This document shows positions 43,189-52,205 of a stretch of 64,000 nucleotides of DNA, in pieces (within the stretch, counting starts at the first letter, position 1; each line of letters starts with the position of its first letter). The notes beneath the pieces are model-generated. The model saw nothing but the letters and a program-made list of their open reading frames with translations. It was not told where the DNA came from and did no database searches. This DNA is from Bacillota bacterium (GTDB taxonomy: Bacteria; Bacillota; Clostridia; Lachnospirales; Lachnospiraceae). Made by a program: the position numbers and the translations under genes. The DNA is taken from contig JAEYOQ010000057.1 in the NCBI GenBank assembly GCA_023411555.1, positions 186,001 to 250,000 of the forward strand. The letters run 5' to 3'.

Positions 43189-44055
43189 ATGAGTAATAAA
43201 GCATTGAAGACTACTTATCGGTCAAAAAGAAAAAGTGCATTGGTTCAGAAATTCTGGATATATCTTGTTTTATTGATTATCACTGCATTCATGCTTGTTC
43301 CGTTTTTATGGATGCTATCGGCTTCAATAAAGTCCAACCGTGAAGTATTCTTAATGGATCCCTTCGTATGGATTCCTAAATTGCCAAAATGGGATAATTA
43401 TATTAAAATCTGGACAAAAATTCCTCTATTAAAGTTTGTGGAGAATACGGTTGCCTTAACAATAATCGTTACCTTTTTTCAGCTGCTTACTTCAAGCTTT
43501 GCAGCCTACTCCTTCGCAAAACTGGAATTTAAAAATAAAAATACTCTATTTCTTGCCTATATTGCAACGATTGCTATGCCATGGCAGGTATACATGGTTC
43601 CGCAGTTCATTATGATGCGCTCTATGGGGCTAAATGATCGACTGCTGGCCATGATTTGTTTACAGGCTTTCTCGGCCTTCGGGGTCTTCATGATGAAGCA
43701 GTTCTATGAGGGGATACCCGATGACCTTTGTGAGGCGGCACGGATTGACGGCATGAACGAATACGGGATATATGCCAAGATAATGCTGCCTTTATCCAGA
43801 CCTGCCTTAGCAACCCTTACAATTTTCACATTTGTTAACACCTGGAATGACTATCTGGGACCCTTGATTTATCTAAAGACAGAGACAAAGAAAACAATCC
43901 AATTAGGCTTAAGGATGTTTATCGGACAGTATTCCGCTGAATATGGTCTTATTATGGCGGGGTCGGTCATGTCCTTGATTCCCGTGATCATCGTATTTTT
44001 GTGCTTACAAAAATACTTTGTGGAAGGAGTTGCCAATACCGGATTAAAGGGATAA
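43189..44055 (+). CDS. Sugar ABC transporter permease (MalG/UgpE-like)
   Basis: The 288-residue protein has six membrane segments and the EAA loop EAARIDGMNEYGIYAKIMLPLSRPA near residue 183. The N-terminus after the basic start resembles carbohydrate permeases of the CUT1 class (LVPFLWMLSASIKSNREVF). It follows the MalF-like gene by 25 bases with AAAGGAGG before the ATG. CUT1 transporters usually take up di- and oligosaccharides, which agrees with the hydrolases downstream. Confidence 0.94.
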   Translation: MSNKALKTTYRSKRKSALVQKFWIYLVLLIITAFMLVPFLWMLSASIKSNREVFLMDPFVWIPKLPKWDNYIKIWTKIPLLKFVENTVALTIIVTFFQLLTSSFAAYSFAKLEFKNKNTLFLAYIATIAMPWQVYMVPQFIMMRSMGLNDRLLAMICLQAFSAFGVFMMKQFYEGIPDDLCEAARIDGMNEYGIYAKIMLPLSRPALATLTIFTFVNTWNDYLGPLIYLKTETKKTIQLGLRMFIGQYSAEYGLIMAGSVMSLIPVIIVFLCLQKYFVEGVANTGLKG

Positions 44056-44103
44056 GACAAAAGCAATCGGTAAGGAAGGTCCGTTATGGAGGAGAAAGGA
44101 TGA

Positions 44104-45276
44104 GTGATTGCTATGAATTATGAGAATATGCCCGCGATTACAGACGGGGAAGTGAGAGAGGCACTCCGGTTCGCGACGGAACATATCATACATAATCTTC
44201 CTGAGTTTACTTATCAATTTCAAAATGCTTACAGCGAGAACAATTTTTATAGGCCTATTGAAAACCGTGAATGGACCACAGGCTTCTGGACCGGAGAGAT
44301 ATGGCTTGCCTATGAGTATTCTGGAGACGAGAGGCTGAAAGAGGCTGCTGAGATTCAAATAGACAGCTTTTTACAGAGAATCGAGGATAAGGTTGAGGTG
44401 GATCACCATGATATGGGGTTTTTGTATTCGCCGTCCTGTGTTGCAGGCTATAAGCTAACAGGGTATGAAAATGGGAAAAGAGCAGCCATCAAAGCGGCTG
44501 ACCAGCTAATCACCAGGTATCATCCGCTAGGAGAATTCATTCAAGCCTGGGGACCTATGAATCAGCCTGAAAATTATAGGCTTATAATAGATTGCTTGCT
44601 TAATCTCCCCTTGTTATACTGGGCATCGGAGGAGACCGGTGACAACAAATACCGTGATATTGCCGAAAAGCATATACATACAACAATTAAGAATGTTATT
44701 CGAGAGGATTACTCTACTTGGCATACCTTCTTTTTTGATATGGTAAGTGGAGCACCGGATCATGGTGCGACTTGCCAGGGCTATCGTGACGGTTCTGCCT
44801 GGGCCAGAGGTCAGGCATGGGGAATATATGGCTGTGCACTTGCCTACAAGTATACGAGGAGAGAGGAATATATTGAGATCTTTAAGCGAGTGACAGAATA
44901 TTTTCTGGGCCATCTCCCTAAGGATATGGTGCCATTTTGGGACCTTGAATTCACAGACGGGGATGATCAGCCAAAAGACTCCTCCTCGGCATCCATTGCA
45001 GCCTGTGGAATGTTGGAAATGACTAAGTATTTGAAGCAGGAGGAAGCTACAACCTACAGGAAGCTTGCCAAGCAGATTATGAAGTCCCTATATGATAACT
45101 ATGCAGTAAAGAACCCAAAGGCCTCCAATGGATTAGTGCTGCACAGCACCTACTCTAATCACTCCCCCTACAATACCTGTAATCATTACGGGGTGGATGA
45201 GTGTAATTCCTGGGGAGATTATTTCTATATGGAGGCATTGACAAGACTTCATAAAGAGTGGAAATTGTATTGGTAA
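44104..45276 (+). CDS. Glycoside hydrolase family 88 protein (unsaturated glucuronyl hydrolase)
   Basis: The 390-residue protein is an (alpha/alpha)6-barrel hydrolase of GH88. HHDMGFLYSPS near residue 100 and YRLIIDCLLNLPLLYWA near 160 hold the two expected catalytic aspartates, and GSAWARGQAWGIYG and DSSSASIAACGM are family segments. Such enzymes hydrate and cleave the unsaturated uronic acid left by polysaccharide lyases. There is no signal peptide, so it acts in the cytoplasm on imported oligosaccharides. GTG 44104 has GGAGGAG nine bases upstream; ATG 44113 is also possible. Confidence 0.9.
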   Translation: MIAMNYENMPAITDGEVREALRFATEHIIHNLPEFTYQFQNAYSENNFYRPIENREWTTGFWTGEIWLAYEYSGDERLKEAAEIQIDSFLQRIEDKVEVDHHDMGFLYSPSCVAGYKLTGYENGKRAAIKAADQLITRYHPLGEFIQAWGPMNQPENYRLIIDCLLNLPLLYWASEETGDNKYRDIAEKHIHTTIKNVIREDYSTWHTFFFDMVSGAPDHGATCQGYRDGSAWARGQAWGIYGCALAYKYTRREEYIEIFKRVTEYFLGHLPKDMVPFWDLEFTDGDDQPKDSSSASIAACGMLEMTKYLKQEEATTYRKLAKQIMKSLYDNYAVKNPKASNGLVLHSTYSNHSPYNTCNHYGVDECNSWGDYFYMEALTRLHKEWKLYW

Positions 45277-45295
45277 TTACATATACACCTGCAGA

Positions 45296-45597
45296 GGGGC
45301 TGTTGCAAATTAAATTAACATTATAAGGCGAGGATAATAGCATCCCTCACACACAGGTTGCCGGACATTCTACTGTTTTGTAAGCCACTATCCAACATAT
45401 AAGTTTGCTATTGTCTTACAAAACAGCAGCCTGTTCGTCAAACAGTGCATTTGCGCGAAAGCAAAGTGAGCATATGCAAGCTTGTTTGTATATATGCGAA
45501 CGCGCTCGCGAACTGGATAATCTCTTATAAGAGATTATCCAGTATGGGATGCTATTATCCTCACCTTATTTGTTTGTAATTGTCTCGCAACAGCCCA
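45296..45597. mobile_element. ~300 bp palindromic element with GGGCTGTTGC inverted termini (MITE-like)
   Basis: GGGGCTGTTGC at the left end is matched by GCAACAGCCC at the right. Further pairs are AAGGCGAGGATAATAGCATC with its near-complement at 45549-45577, CTGTTTTGTAA with TTACAAAACAG, and the perfect GGATAATCTCTTA/TAAGAGATTATCC. It has no transposase. It contains a shortened copy of the 64 bp repeat of 35774 (45454-45498). It separates the GH88 gene from the DUF2264 gene and almost reaches the start of the latter. Confidence 0.7.
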
Positions 45598-45618
45598 TTT
45601 GTAGGTTATGAGAAAGGT

Positions 45619-47349
45619 ATGACGTTTATTATGAGAAGGGAATGGGAAGGAAGCTTAAACAGCAAAAGAGATTTTCAAGACCTGCTTTTAGAGATTGTGA
45701 ATCCGTTGATTCCTTACTATAGTGAGAAGAGAGCAGAAGTAAATCTTGGAGTTACTGCAACGAATTATGACCGGAAGGCCATAGGTTTAGAGGGCTTTTC
45801 CAGACCGCTATGGGGCTTGGTTCCTTACTGGGCAGGCGGAGGAAGATCTTCGATATTGGAAGAGATATACCGGGAGGGACTTGCTGCCGGAACTGATCCT
45901 GAGGGGGAGGAATATTGGGGCGGATTCCGCACCTTTGACCAGCGCTTTGTGGAGATGGCGGCAATTGCCTATGGTCTGGTGCTTGCACCTGAAAAGCTAT
46001 GGGATCCCCTAGATGAAAAGGAGAAGGATCATCTGGCAGACTGGCTCTACGGCATCAATGAGTACGAGCTTCCGGTTTGTAACTGGATTTTGTTTGCGGT
46101 GCTTGTCAATATTGCATTGAAAAAGCTGGGTAGAAAGTATGATGAGGTGAAGCTGGAGCATTATTTAGAGGGGGCAGATACCTTCTATCTCGGTGACGGC
46201 TGGTACCAGGACGGAGATTCCGGACAAAAGGACTACTATGTGTCCTTTGCCATCCATTTCTATAGTCTGTTCTATGCCTCCATCATGGAGCAGGAGGATC
46301 CGAAGCGATGCAAGTGTTATAAGGAGAGAGCAGAGGTCTTTGCAAAGCAATTTATCTACTGGTTCGATGATCATGGTGCGGCTTTGCCCTATGGACGGTC
46401 TCTCACTTATCGCTTCTCACAGGTAAGCTTCTTTAGCGCCTGCCTAATGGCAGGTGTAACTCCCTTTTCGATTGGAGTTATGAAGGGCTTGATTACAAGG
46501 CATCTATGTGATTGGGTGAGAAGACCGATTTTCGACCGTAATGATATCTTAACCATCGGTTACGGCTATCCAAATCTAGTCATGGGAGAACGATACAACA
46601 GTCCAGCCTCTCCCTACTGGGCCTTAAAGACCTTTGCAATATTGATGCTACCCGATGACCATCCCTTTTGGAGGGCTAATTCCGAGCCCATGCCTCAGTT
46701 ACAGGAGCAGAAGCTACTTCCCTATGCAGATATGCTGCTTCACCGTTATCCAAACCATACAACCGCATATGTATCAGGAAGCTTCAGTCCCTTCGGTCAT
46801 GGACAGACTCCTGCAAAATACGGAAAGTTCGCTTATGATACCAGGTTTGCCTTCCATGTGGCAAAGTCAAACTATGAATTACATGAGGCGGCTCCCGACA
46901 GCATGCTTGCCTTTTATATAGGCGGATATGTGTATGTCCGTAGAATATGTGAGCAGTTTCAAGTAATCGATACGGAGGTAACCTCCATATGGTCACCATA
47001 TCCGGGAATTCGGGTTGAGACGAGGATAACACCGACGGAAGAAGGACACATCAGAAAGCATCGTATTATGAGTGAGATAGAATGCTCAGCCTATGATTGT
47101 GGTTTTGGAATTGCGATTGACGTTAAAGGGGAAAGACTGACGGAGGATGCAGCTATGGCTCAGGTTGAGAACGAGTATTCTATGTGCCGAGTCAGTTCTA
47201 TACAAGGTGATGGGAAGGGAACGATTATTGTAGCTGACCCCAATACGAATTTGCTATATCCTATGGCAAGAATTCCGGCGGTATGCTACCAGCTGGTGAA
47301 GGGAAAGAATGAAATTATAACAGAAATCAAGGCAGTCTATAAAGTATGA
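45619..47349 (+). CDS. DUF2264 domain protein, probable glycoside hydrolase
   Basis: The 576-residue protein has an N-terminal alpha/alpha-toroid DUF2264 region (about 10-355): GFSRPLWGLVPYWAGGG, DQRFVEMAAIAYGLVLAP, DGWYQDGDSGQKDYYVSFAIHFY, PYGRSLTYRFSQVSFFSA. A beta-rich region follows to the end. I recall related proteins being linked to exo-beta-glucuronidase activity, which I cannot confirm here; it would fit the GH88 neighbour. There is no signal peptide, so it is cytoplasmic. The start is uncertain: AAAGG lies just before ATG 45619, and ATG 45631 follows. The MITE-like element ends 21 bases upstream. Confidence 0.82.
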   Translation: MTFIMRREWEGSLNSKRDFQDLLLEIVNPLIPYYSEKRAEVNLGVTATNYDRKAIGLEGFSRPLWGLVPYWAGGGRSSILEEIYREGLAAGTDPEGEEYWGGFRTFDQRFVEMAAIAYGLVLAPEKLWDPLDEKEKDHLADWLYGINEYELPVCNWILFAVLVNIALKKLGRKYDEVKLEHYLEGADTFYLGDGWYQDGDSGQKDYYVSFAIHFYSLFYASIMEQEDPKRCKCYKERAEVFAKQFIYWFDDHGAALPYGRSLTYRFSQVSFFSACLMAGVTPFSIGVMKGLITRHLCDWVRRPIFDRNDILTIGYGYPNLVMGERYNSPASPYWALKTFAILMLPDDHPFWRANSEPMPQLQEQKLLPYADMLLHRYPNHTTAYVSGSFSPFGHGQTPAKYGKFAYDTRFAFHVAKSNYELHEAAPDSMLAFYIGGYVYVRRICEQFQVIDTEVTSIWSPYPGIRVETRITPTEEGHIRKHRIMSEIECSAYDCGFGIAIDVKGERLTEDAAMAQVENEYSMCRVSSIQGDGKGTIIVADPNTNLLYPMARIPAVCYQLVKGKNEIITEIKAVYKV

Positions 47350-47465
47350 CGAAATACAAGAAACAGCCTTTTAGAACCCTAATTGTGTTAGGAAATCGAA
47401 TGGCTGGATACAGAAAATCAGGGACAATAAGAGCAAATTAATAAGTAACAGAAATGGGGATTAAT

Positions 47466-48266
47466 ATGGTAGAACTATGCTTAAAAATATTAGATCAAGC
47501 TTCCAATATTTTAGCAGAGAGCCGAGGAGTAAAGGAAGTAAATCTTGCATACACCAGGGAATATTGCCAGGGAGACAGGCTTGTATTGGAATGCTCAAGG
47601 AAGCCTAGTTATGTTTGGCTGCAATTCGATGATGCCTTGGGAAAATCCTTGGTCTATGTAACCAGTGACGTAGTATATGAGATTCCCTTCGGCGATAAAA
47701 GATTGAATCTGTCTCCGAAAGCGTTCTCTGGGAGCAAGCATTTGCTGACCGCTAGGGAGGCTTTTGATTATGAGATATTGGCTTACCGGAATCTGGCGAT
47801 TAATGTCTACGATCAGCATGGCAAGCCGTCTTGCTATCCTCACGCATCCGCTAATGTAGAAACCAGAGGGGAAGCAGTATTTGCAGCTAAAAATGCAATC
47901 GATGGAATAATCATAAATGACAGTCATGGTGAGTGGCCTTATGCCTCCTGGGGAATCAACAGGCGTGATGATGCAGCCTTTCGTCTTGAGTTTGGAAGAG
48001 TGATAGAAGCAGACAGGGTGGTACTCTACACCAGAGCTGATTTTCCCCATGATAACTGGTGGAAATCAGTAACACTTACTTTTTCGAATCAAGATGAGAT
48101 GGTGGTAGAATTGGAGAAAAGCAGCCTCCCACATATTATATCTTTTAAGGAAAAGCGGATTGAATGGATTGAACTATCAAACTTAATCAAGTCTGAGGAT
48201 CCATCTCCATTCCCAGCCCTGACTCAGATAGAGGTATATGGAAGAGATCTGCCTATATCAAACTGA
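47466..48266 (+). CDS. Hypothetical protein with C-terminal discoidin-like domain
   Basis: The 266-residue protein has an N-terminal part I do not recognise (about 1-120) and a C-terminal galactose-binding-like (F5/8 type C) domain (about 125-262), seen in ASANVETRGEAVFAAKNAIDG, GEWPYASWG and the closing ALTQIEVYGRD. Such domains usually bind sugars outside the cell, yet no signal peptide is visible. It is the last gene of the uronide locus and may assist an intracellular hydrolase. ATG 47466 has GGGGA five bases upstream. A function is not assigned. Confidence 0.7.
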   Translation: MVELCLKILDQASNILAESRGVKEVNLAYTREYCQGDRLVLECSRKPSYVWLQFDDALGKSLVYVTSDVVYEIPFGDKRLNLSPKAFSGSKHLLTAREAFDYEILAYRNLAINVYDQHGKPSCYPHASANVETRGEAVFAAKNAIDGIIINDSHGEWPYASWGINRRDDAAFRLEFGRVIEADRVVLYTRADFPHDNWWKSVTLTFSNQDEMVVELEKSSLPHIISFKEKRIEWIELSNLIKSEDPSPFPALTQIEVYGRDLPISN

Positions 48267-48321
48267 GTACTCCCTGACCAGTAATTAACCGTATCATAAA
48301 TTAAGTTGTATAGGAACAAAA

Positions 48322-48402
48322 AAGGCAACAAACCTCGCCCACAGCTATCGGGATATTACGTTGTATAATCCGGTAGCTGAATAGGCTGAAGTAGGTTGCC
48401 TT
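48322..48402. terminator. Long hairpin between the converging uronide locus and HAD gene
   Basis: AAGGCAAC pairs with GTTGCCTT, and inside CAGCTATCGG-GAT pairs with ATC-CGGTAGCTG. It lies between two converging genes. T-rich flanks on the minus strand (TTTTTTGTTCC) favour termination of the HAD gene. Confidence 0.65.
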
Positions 48403-48436
48403 ACTGATTTATATAGGATAGAACAATCCCATATCT

Positions 48437-49264
48437 TTATTTTATATAATTATTCTTAAGCCACAGCGCCACACCATCCTCATAATTATAACCGACGATC
48501 TGGTTTGCTTTTGCCTTAAGATCGGGAACCGCATTAGCGACGGCTATGCGATAATCACTGGCTTCAAATAGAGGAAGATCATTGTGATTATCTCCAAAGC
48601 ATATAATTTGCTCTAGCTTCAGATGAGAGCGCAGAAACTGCAGCCCATGAAATTTGGAGGCTGTCTTACTATATGTCTCCAGATACCATAGATCCGGGGA
48701 ATAATTATCCTTGTAGAAGACACAGTTCAGATCTGGGATCTCCTTGATTGCGTCGTATATATGGACCAGCTTATCATGATGATCCAGTAAAGAGAAATAT
48801 ATTAATGGCTCTTCAACCAGGTCACTGAAATCATCAATTTGTGTAAAGCGCTTTTGATAAAGGTCAACTCTCTCCTGATAAAAGTTCTTTATAGCCGGAG
48901 TGCTCAGATCCTCATAGTAGGTGGACATAACACCATTCTTAATGGAATAAGCAAAGCCTTTCAAGTTGTATTCGCGAATGACTGCCATCAATTTAATAAT
49001 ACTGTTCTTTGGAAGATATTCGATGTTTACGTACTCATTCATCGTTAAGTCGTAGATGCATACACCGTTCATTAAGACCACAGGAACAGTAACATGAACC
49101 TCCCTTAGGATTGGCTTGACAGATGCGATAGATCTGGCAGTTGCTACACTGAACAGCATTCCTTGTCGGATACATTCATTCAGGATGTCGATGGTCTTTT
49201 CTGACAGCTCCACATTGGGGTGCAGGAGAGTCCCATCCAGGTCGGAGATATAAAGAGTTTTCAT
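48437..49264 (-). CDS. Cof-type HAD family hydrolase
   Basis: The 275-residue protein starts LYISDLDGTLLHPNVELS with the HAD nucleophile near residue 8, has FSVATARSIASVKPIL (motif II), a C2-type alpha/beta cap (about 85-190), and IICFGDNHNDLPLFEASDYRIAVANA with the motif III/IV acids. Cof-type enzymes dephosphorylate sugar phosphates and similar compounds; the substrate here is unknown. AAAGG lies ten bases before the ATG. The SDR gene lies 24 bases upstream on the same strand. Confidence 0.9.
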   Translation of the reverse strand: MKTLYISDLDGTLLHPNVELSEKTIDILNECIRQGMLFSVATARSIASVKPILREVHVTVPVVLMNGVCIYDLTMNEYVNIEYLPKNSIIKLMAVIREYNLKGFAYSIKNGVMSTYYEDLSTPAIKNFYQERVDLYQKRFTQIDDFSDLVEEPLIYFSLLDHHDKLVHIYDAIKEIPDLNCVFYKDNYSPDLWYLETYSKTASKFHGLQFLRSHLKLEQIICFGDNHNDLPLFEASDYRIAVANAVPDLKAKANQIVGYNYEDGVALWLKNNYIK

Positions 49265-49288
49265 AAGTATTATGCCTTTCCCCGGAAC

Positions 49289-50308
49289 CTATTCTAGGAT
49301 CGGAAGTTTACTTTCCATTGCTTCATAGACTTCAATCATTTTATCCGTCCATGCATCAAATTCCGGATCCGTTCTTTGATACTCCGGATGCTGCTCAATA
49401 TATGCAAGGGTCATTCGTACTCCCTGATCAAACCGGATGGTTGCGTTAAAACCGGGAACAAGACGTTTGACTTTAGAATTATCAAAGATAACAGTATGTG
49501 CTTTATCACCGAGAAGACCGCCAATAAAGCTTGGACTTGCTTTGGCTAAGGTCTCGGAGGGGATATGGACTATGTTGGGCTTAACGCCCAGAGCGTCGCC
49601 GATAATAGCATATATCTGATTCCAGGTAAGGCTTTCATCCGAAGTGATCTGAACCGCTTCTCCGATGGCATGGATATTACCCACCAGACCGAGAAAAGCC
49701 TTTGCAAAATCGGAATTGTGAGTTACTGTCCAAAGGGAGTTCCCATCCCCATGTATAATTACCTTCTTACCCTGCTTCATACGGTTAATAACACTATAGC
49801 TGCCGTTCTTACCGTGTAGAGCCAGAGGAACATCAAAATAGCCATAGGTATGACTGGGACGAACAATTGTGATCGGGAAACCGTTATTTCGGTATTCCTC
49901 CATCAGGTATTCCTCGCAAGCAATCTTTTTTCTGGAGTACTCCCAGTAGGGATTGGACAGGGGAGTGCTCTCTGTAATGTAGGGGCTTGACAGAGGCTTC
50001 TGATAGGCGGAAGCAGAGCTGATGAAGATGTACTGCTTCGTCTTGCCGGTAAAGAGACGCACATCTCTCTTTAATGCCTCTGTGTCAAAGGCAATAAACT
50101 GCGCCACAGCATCAAAAGTCATATCCTGAAGCTTCTCTCTAACCTCGGCCTCGTTATTAATATCTGCTTCGATGATCTTAACACCATCCGGGACCAGCGC
50201 AGTGCGGTTACCACGGTTCAATAGATATAAATCAAAGCCGTAGCTGGGAGCAAGCTGTGTGATCGCAGTACTGATGGTTCCGGTCCCTCCAATAAATAAT
50301 ACCTTCAT
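49289..50308 (-). CDS. NAD-dependent epimerase/dehydratase family protein (extended SDR)
   Basis: The 339-residue protein begins MKVLFIGGTGTISTAI, a Rossmann GGTGxIS motif, and continues with LNRGNR, EADINNEAEV, AQFIAFDT and IFISSASAYQKP. The catalytic position that is usually YxxxK is seen as YSRKKIACEEYL near residue 125. RPSHTYGYFD and the C-terminal substrate domain match nucleoside-sugar epimerase-like or flavonoid-reductase-like proteins of Clostridia. The substrate is unknown. AAGGAGG precedes the start. Confidence 0.88.
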   Translation of the reverse strand: MKVLFIGGTGTISTAITQLAPSYGFDLYLLNRGNRTALVPDGVKIIEADINNEAEVREKLQDMTFDAVAQFIAFDTEALKRDVRLFTGKTKQYIFISSASAYQKPLSSPYITESTPLSNPYWEYSRKKIACEEYLMEEYRNNGFPITIVRPSHTYGYFDVPLALHGKNGSYSVINRMKQGKKVIIHGDGNSLWTVTHNSDFAKAFLGLVGNIHAIGEAVQITSDESLTWNQIYAIIGDALGVKPNIVHIPSETLAKASPSFIGGLLGDKAHTVIFDNSKVKRLVPGFNATIRFDQGVRMTLAYIEQHPEYQRTDPEFDAWTDKMIEVYEAMESKLPILE

Positions 50309-50372
50309 AAGAATCCTCCTTGAAAAAAATTATAATATATATGTGATGCGAAACAAACTCAACCGGTCAATA

Positions 50373-50397
50373 GTGTGAATTAAAAAGCAATTCACAC
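50373..50397. repeat. GTGTGAATTA palindrome overlapping the end of the GNAT gene
   Basis: GTGTGAATT pairs with AATTCACAC around an AAAAAGC loop. It includes the stop codon of the minus-strand GNAT gene (50392-50394). The same palindrome occurs at 20226, 20330 and, less exactly, 53319. Confidence 0.65.
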
Positions 50398-51024
50398 ATC
50401 CTTCAGAGCTACTATAGTATCATCGATCGGGTTCTTATTATAGTCCTCTTGTAGTAGTCCAAAGATATAATAGTCCGTCATGACATTCAGTATGGCCCCT
50501 TGCTTAATAAAGCCTTCCTGAGTGAAATTAAGCTTCTGGGCAACTCGGATAGAACCATGATTAGCGGCAAAGCAGCGTAGCTGAATGCGGGTCAATCCCA
50601 TATATTCAAAGGCTAATTTGACCATAGCTTGTCCAGCCTCAGAAGCAAAGCCCTTACCCCAATATTCCTTGTTGATGCGATATCCGATATCCGCCTGCTT
50701 CTTTAATCGAAAATCATAAAGCACAATCTCTCCGATGACCTTATGAGAATCCTTAAGCTCCATAAGCCAGGTCAGCTCACGGTGGGCACGGTACTCCTTC
50801 ATAGTAGCGTTATAGTGATAATCCAGCTTGACCTTCTTCTTTGGACGATGCCTACCATTGGTATCCTTTGATTCGTCATATAATCCCCAATAACGATATA
50901 CACTGTAGTCATTGATGAACTCCAGACTATCATTTCCGTCGGAGGGACTATCGGTTATTTGGCGAAGAATTAATCGTTTCGTCTCAAGCTTCGGCAGCTT
51001 TTCAAAACATGCTTCATAGCTCAT
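50392..51024 (-). CDS. GNAT family N-acetyltransferase (RimJ/RimL type)
   Basis: The 210-residue protein has LETKRLILRQITDSD-like text near residue 13, VIGEIVLYDF, IGYRINKEYWGKGFASEAGQAMVKLAFEYMG (acetyl-CoA loop near 115) and the closing RVAQKLNFTQEGF, all typical of ribosomal-protein-serine acetyltransferase relatives. The acceptor is unknown. An insertion of charged residues at about 55-75 (RHRPKKKVKLDYHYN) is longer than usual. GAGAGGAG precedes the ATG. Its last codons form part of a small palindrome. Confidence 0.88.
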   Translation of the reverse strand: MSYEACFEKLPKLETKRLILRQITDSPSDGNDSLEFINDYSVYRYWGLYDESKDTNGRHRPKKKVKLDYHYNATMKEYRAHRELTWLMELKDSHKVIGEIVLYDFRLKKQADIGYRINKEYWGKGFASEAGQAMVKLAFEYMGLTRIQLRCFAANHGSIRVAQKLNFTQEGFIKQGAILNVMTDYYIFGLLQEDYNKNPIDDTIVALKDV

Positions 51025-51166
51025 CTGTATTCTCCTCTCGTTTCATGAGATGCCGTCTCTTTATATTATCCAACAAATTCTATTAATTATCAAGCTTTGT
51101 TATTACATTGGAATAGGGTGTCATAAGTCAATCTCATTCTATAGGATTGGAATCTTTGTGTTTATA

Positions 51167-51739
51167 TTATAAAAACTGATTCTCTATGAATATTTTTAGG
51201 CCTAGAGCAATTAGAACGATACCACCCACCAGCCTGGCACGCAGACCTAATAAGGAACCGAATTTTTTGCCGATATATACGCCAAGGCCACAAAGAACAA
51301 AAGTAATCAGCCCGATCAGGAAGGCGGCGGGTAGGATATTGATATTTAGTACAGCAATACTAACACCGGCTGCCAAGGCGTCAATACTTGTAGCGATTCC
51401 CTGTAGCACAAGATTTCTCATGCTAAACAGGTTTCGACTCATGCATATAGTTACGGTACCATGCCACTCCTTATAGGTATCGACCAGCATATTAATACCG
51501 ATCGACCCGAGAAGCAGGAGAGCAAGCCAATGCTGGTAGAGACTTACGATGTCAGAAAAAACTTTTCCCAGAGTATATCCCAGCACCGGCATCAATGCTT
51601 GAAAAAATCCAAAGGTAAAAGCAGTTATTAGGGCATGCTTTTTTGTTACCTTATCACTGCACATGCCATTTGTTATGGCAACTGCAAAGGCATCCGTGGA
51701 TAAACAAAGAGCAAGCAGGACTAGTGTTATGAACCCCAT
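51167..51739 (-). CDS. mntP: Manganese efflux pump MntP
   Basis: The 190-residue protein has six membrane segments in two similar halves. Each half carries the family's DAFAV-like motif: LCLSTDAFAVAITNG near residue 13 and IATSIDALAAGVSI near 115; the aspartates are needed for transport. It exports Mn2+ to prevent overload. AAAGGA precedes the ATG. I looked for the manganese riboswitch that often controls this gene and did not find one in the upstream 450 bases. Confidence 0.93.
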   Translation of the reverse strand: MGFITLVLLALCLSTDAFAVAITNGMCSDKVTKKHALITAFTFGFFQALMPVLGYTLGKVFSDIVSLYQHWLALLLLGSIGINMLVDTYKEWHGTVTICMSRNLFSMRNLVLQGIATSIDALAAGVSIAVLNINILPAAFLIGLITFVLCGLGVYIGKKFGSLLGLRARLVGGIVLIALGLKIFIENQFL

Positions 51740-52205
51740 ATTTATATTCCTTTCTTATCGGCAAAGGATATCGATGAAAAGCATAAAAAATCATGCATAG
51801 CCAAAATTCTGCCATACATGAATCTCGTAGATTAAGGTAAGCCAGATTTCTTTCATAATCATCTTGTTGACTTGCCGCATATTAAATTGTATGCCGATTG
51901 CTCTATCATTTAGTACATTTCACGCTTTGAAACATCAATTTTTATCAATTATGTTATGACAAGAATACGCACAATTGCTCATAGTTATTCCTATTTGTAT
52001 ATATATCCTACAATTTTATATCCTCATTCCAGTTGAAAATTTACTTGCTACTCAGGGTAAAAGAGTGCATAATATATTATCGATCGCTATAATACGATAA
52101 AATATATGAATGATCCGCAAGCATATCCGTGTATATACGATCGAAGGCTAACACCATGAACAAGTTTTTATCATGGAATTATAGATAGGAAAGTAGGTTA
52201 TATCC
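51740..52205. other. Divergent gap between mntP and the AEC transporter gene
   Basis: This 466-base gap has no gene. A possible promoter for the AEC gene is TTGCTA (52045-52050), 17 bases, CATAAT (52068-52073). Short palindromes with ATCG occur near 52080-52100 and 52138. The mntP side shows no defined signal. Confidence 0.4.

Noticed and set aside
51740..52205. Manganese riboswitch (yybP-ykoY) before mntP.
   Set aside because: The conserved GGGGAGUAG-like and CUACC segments are not visible on the minus strand in this gap.
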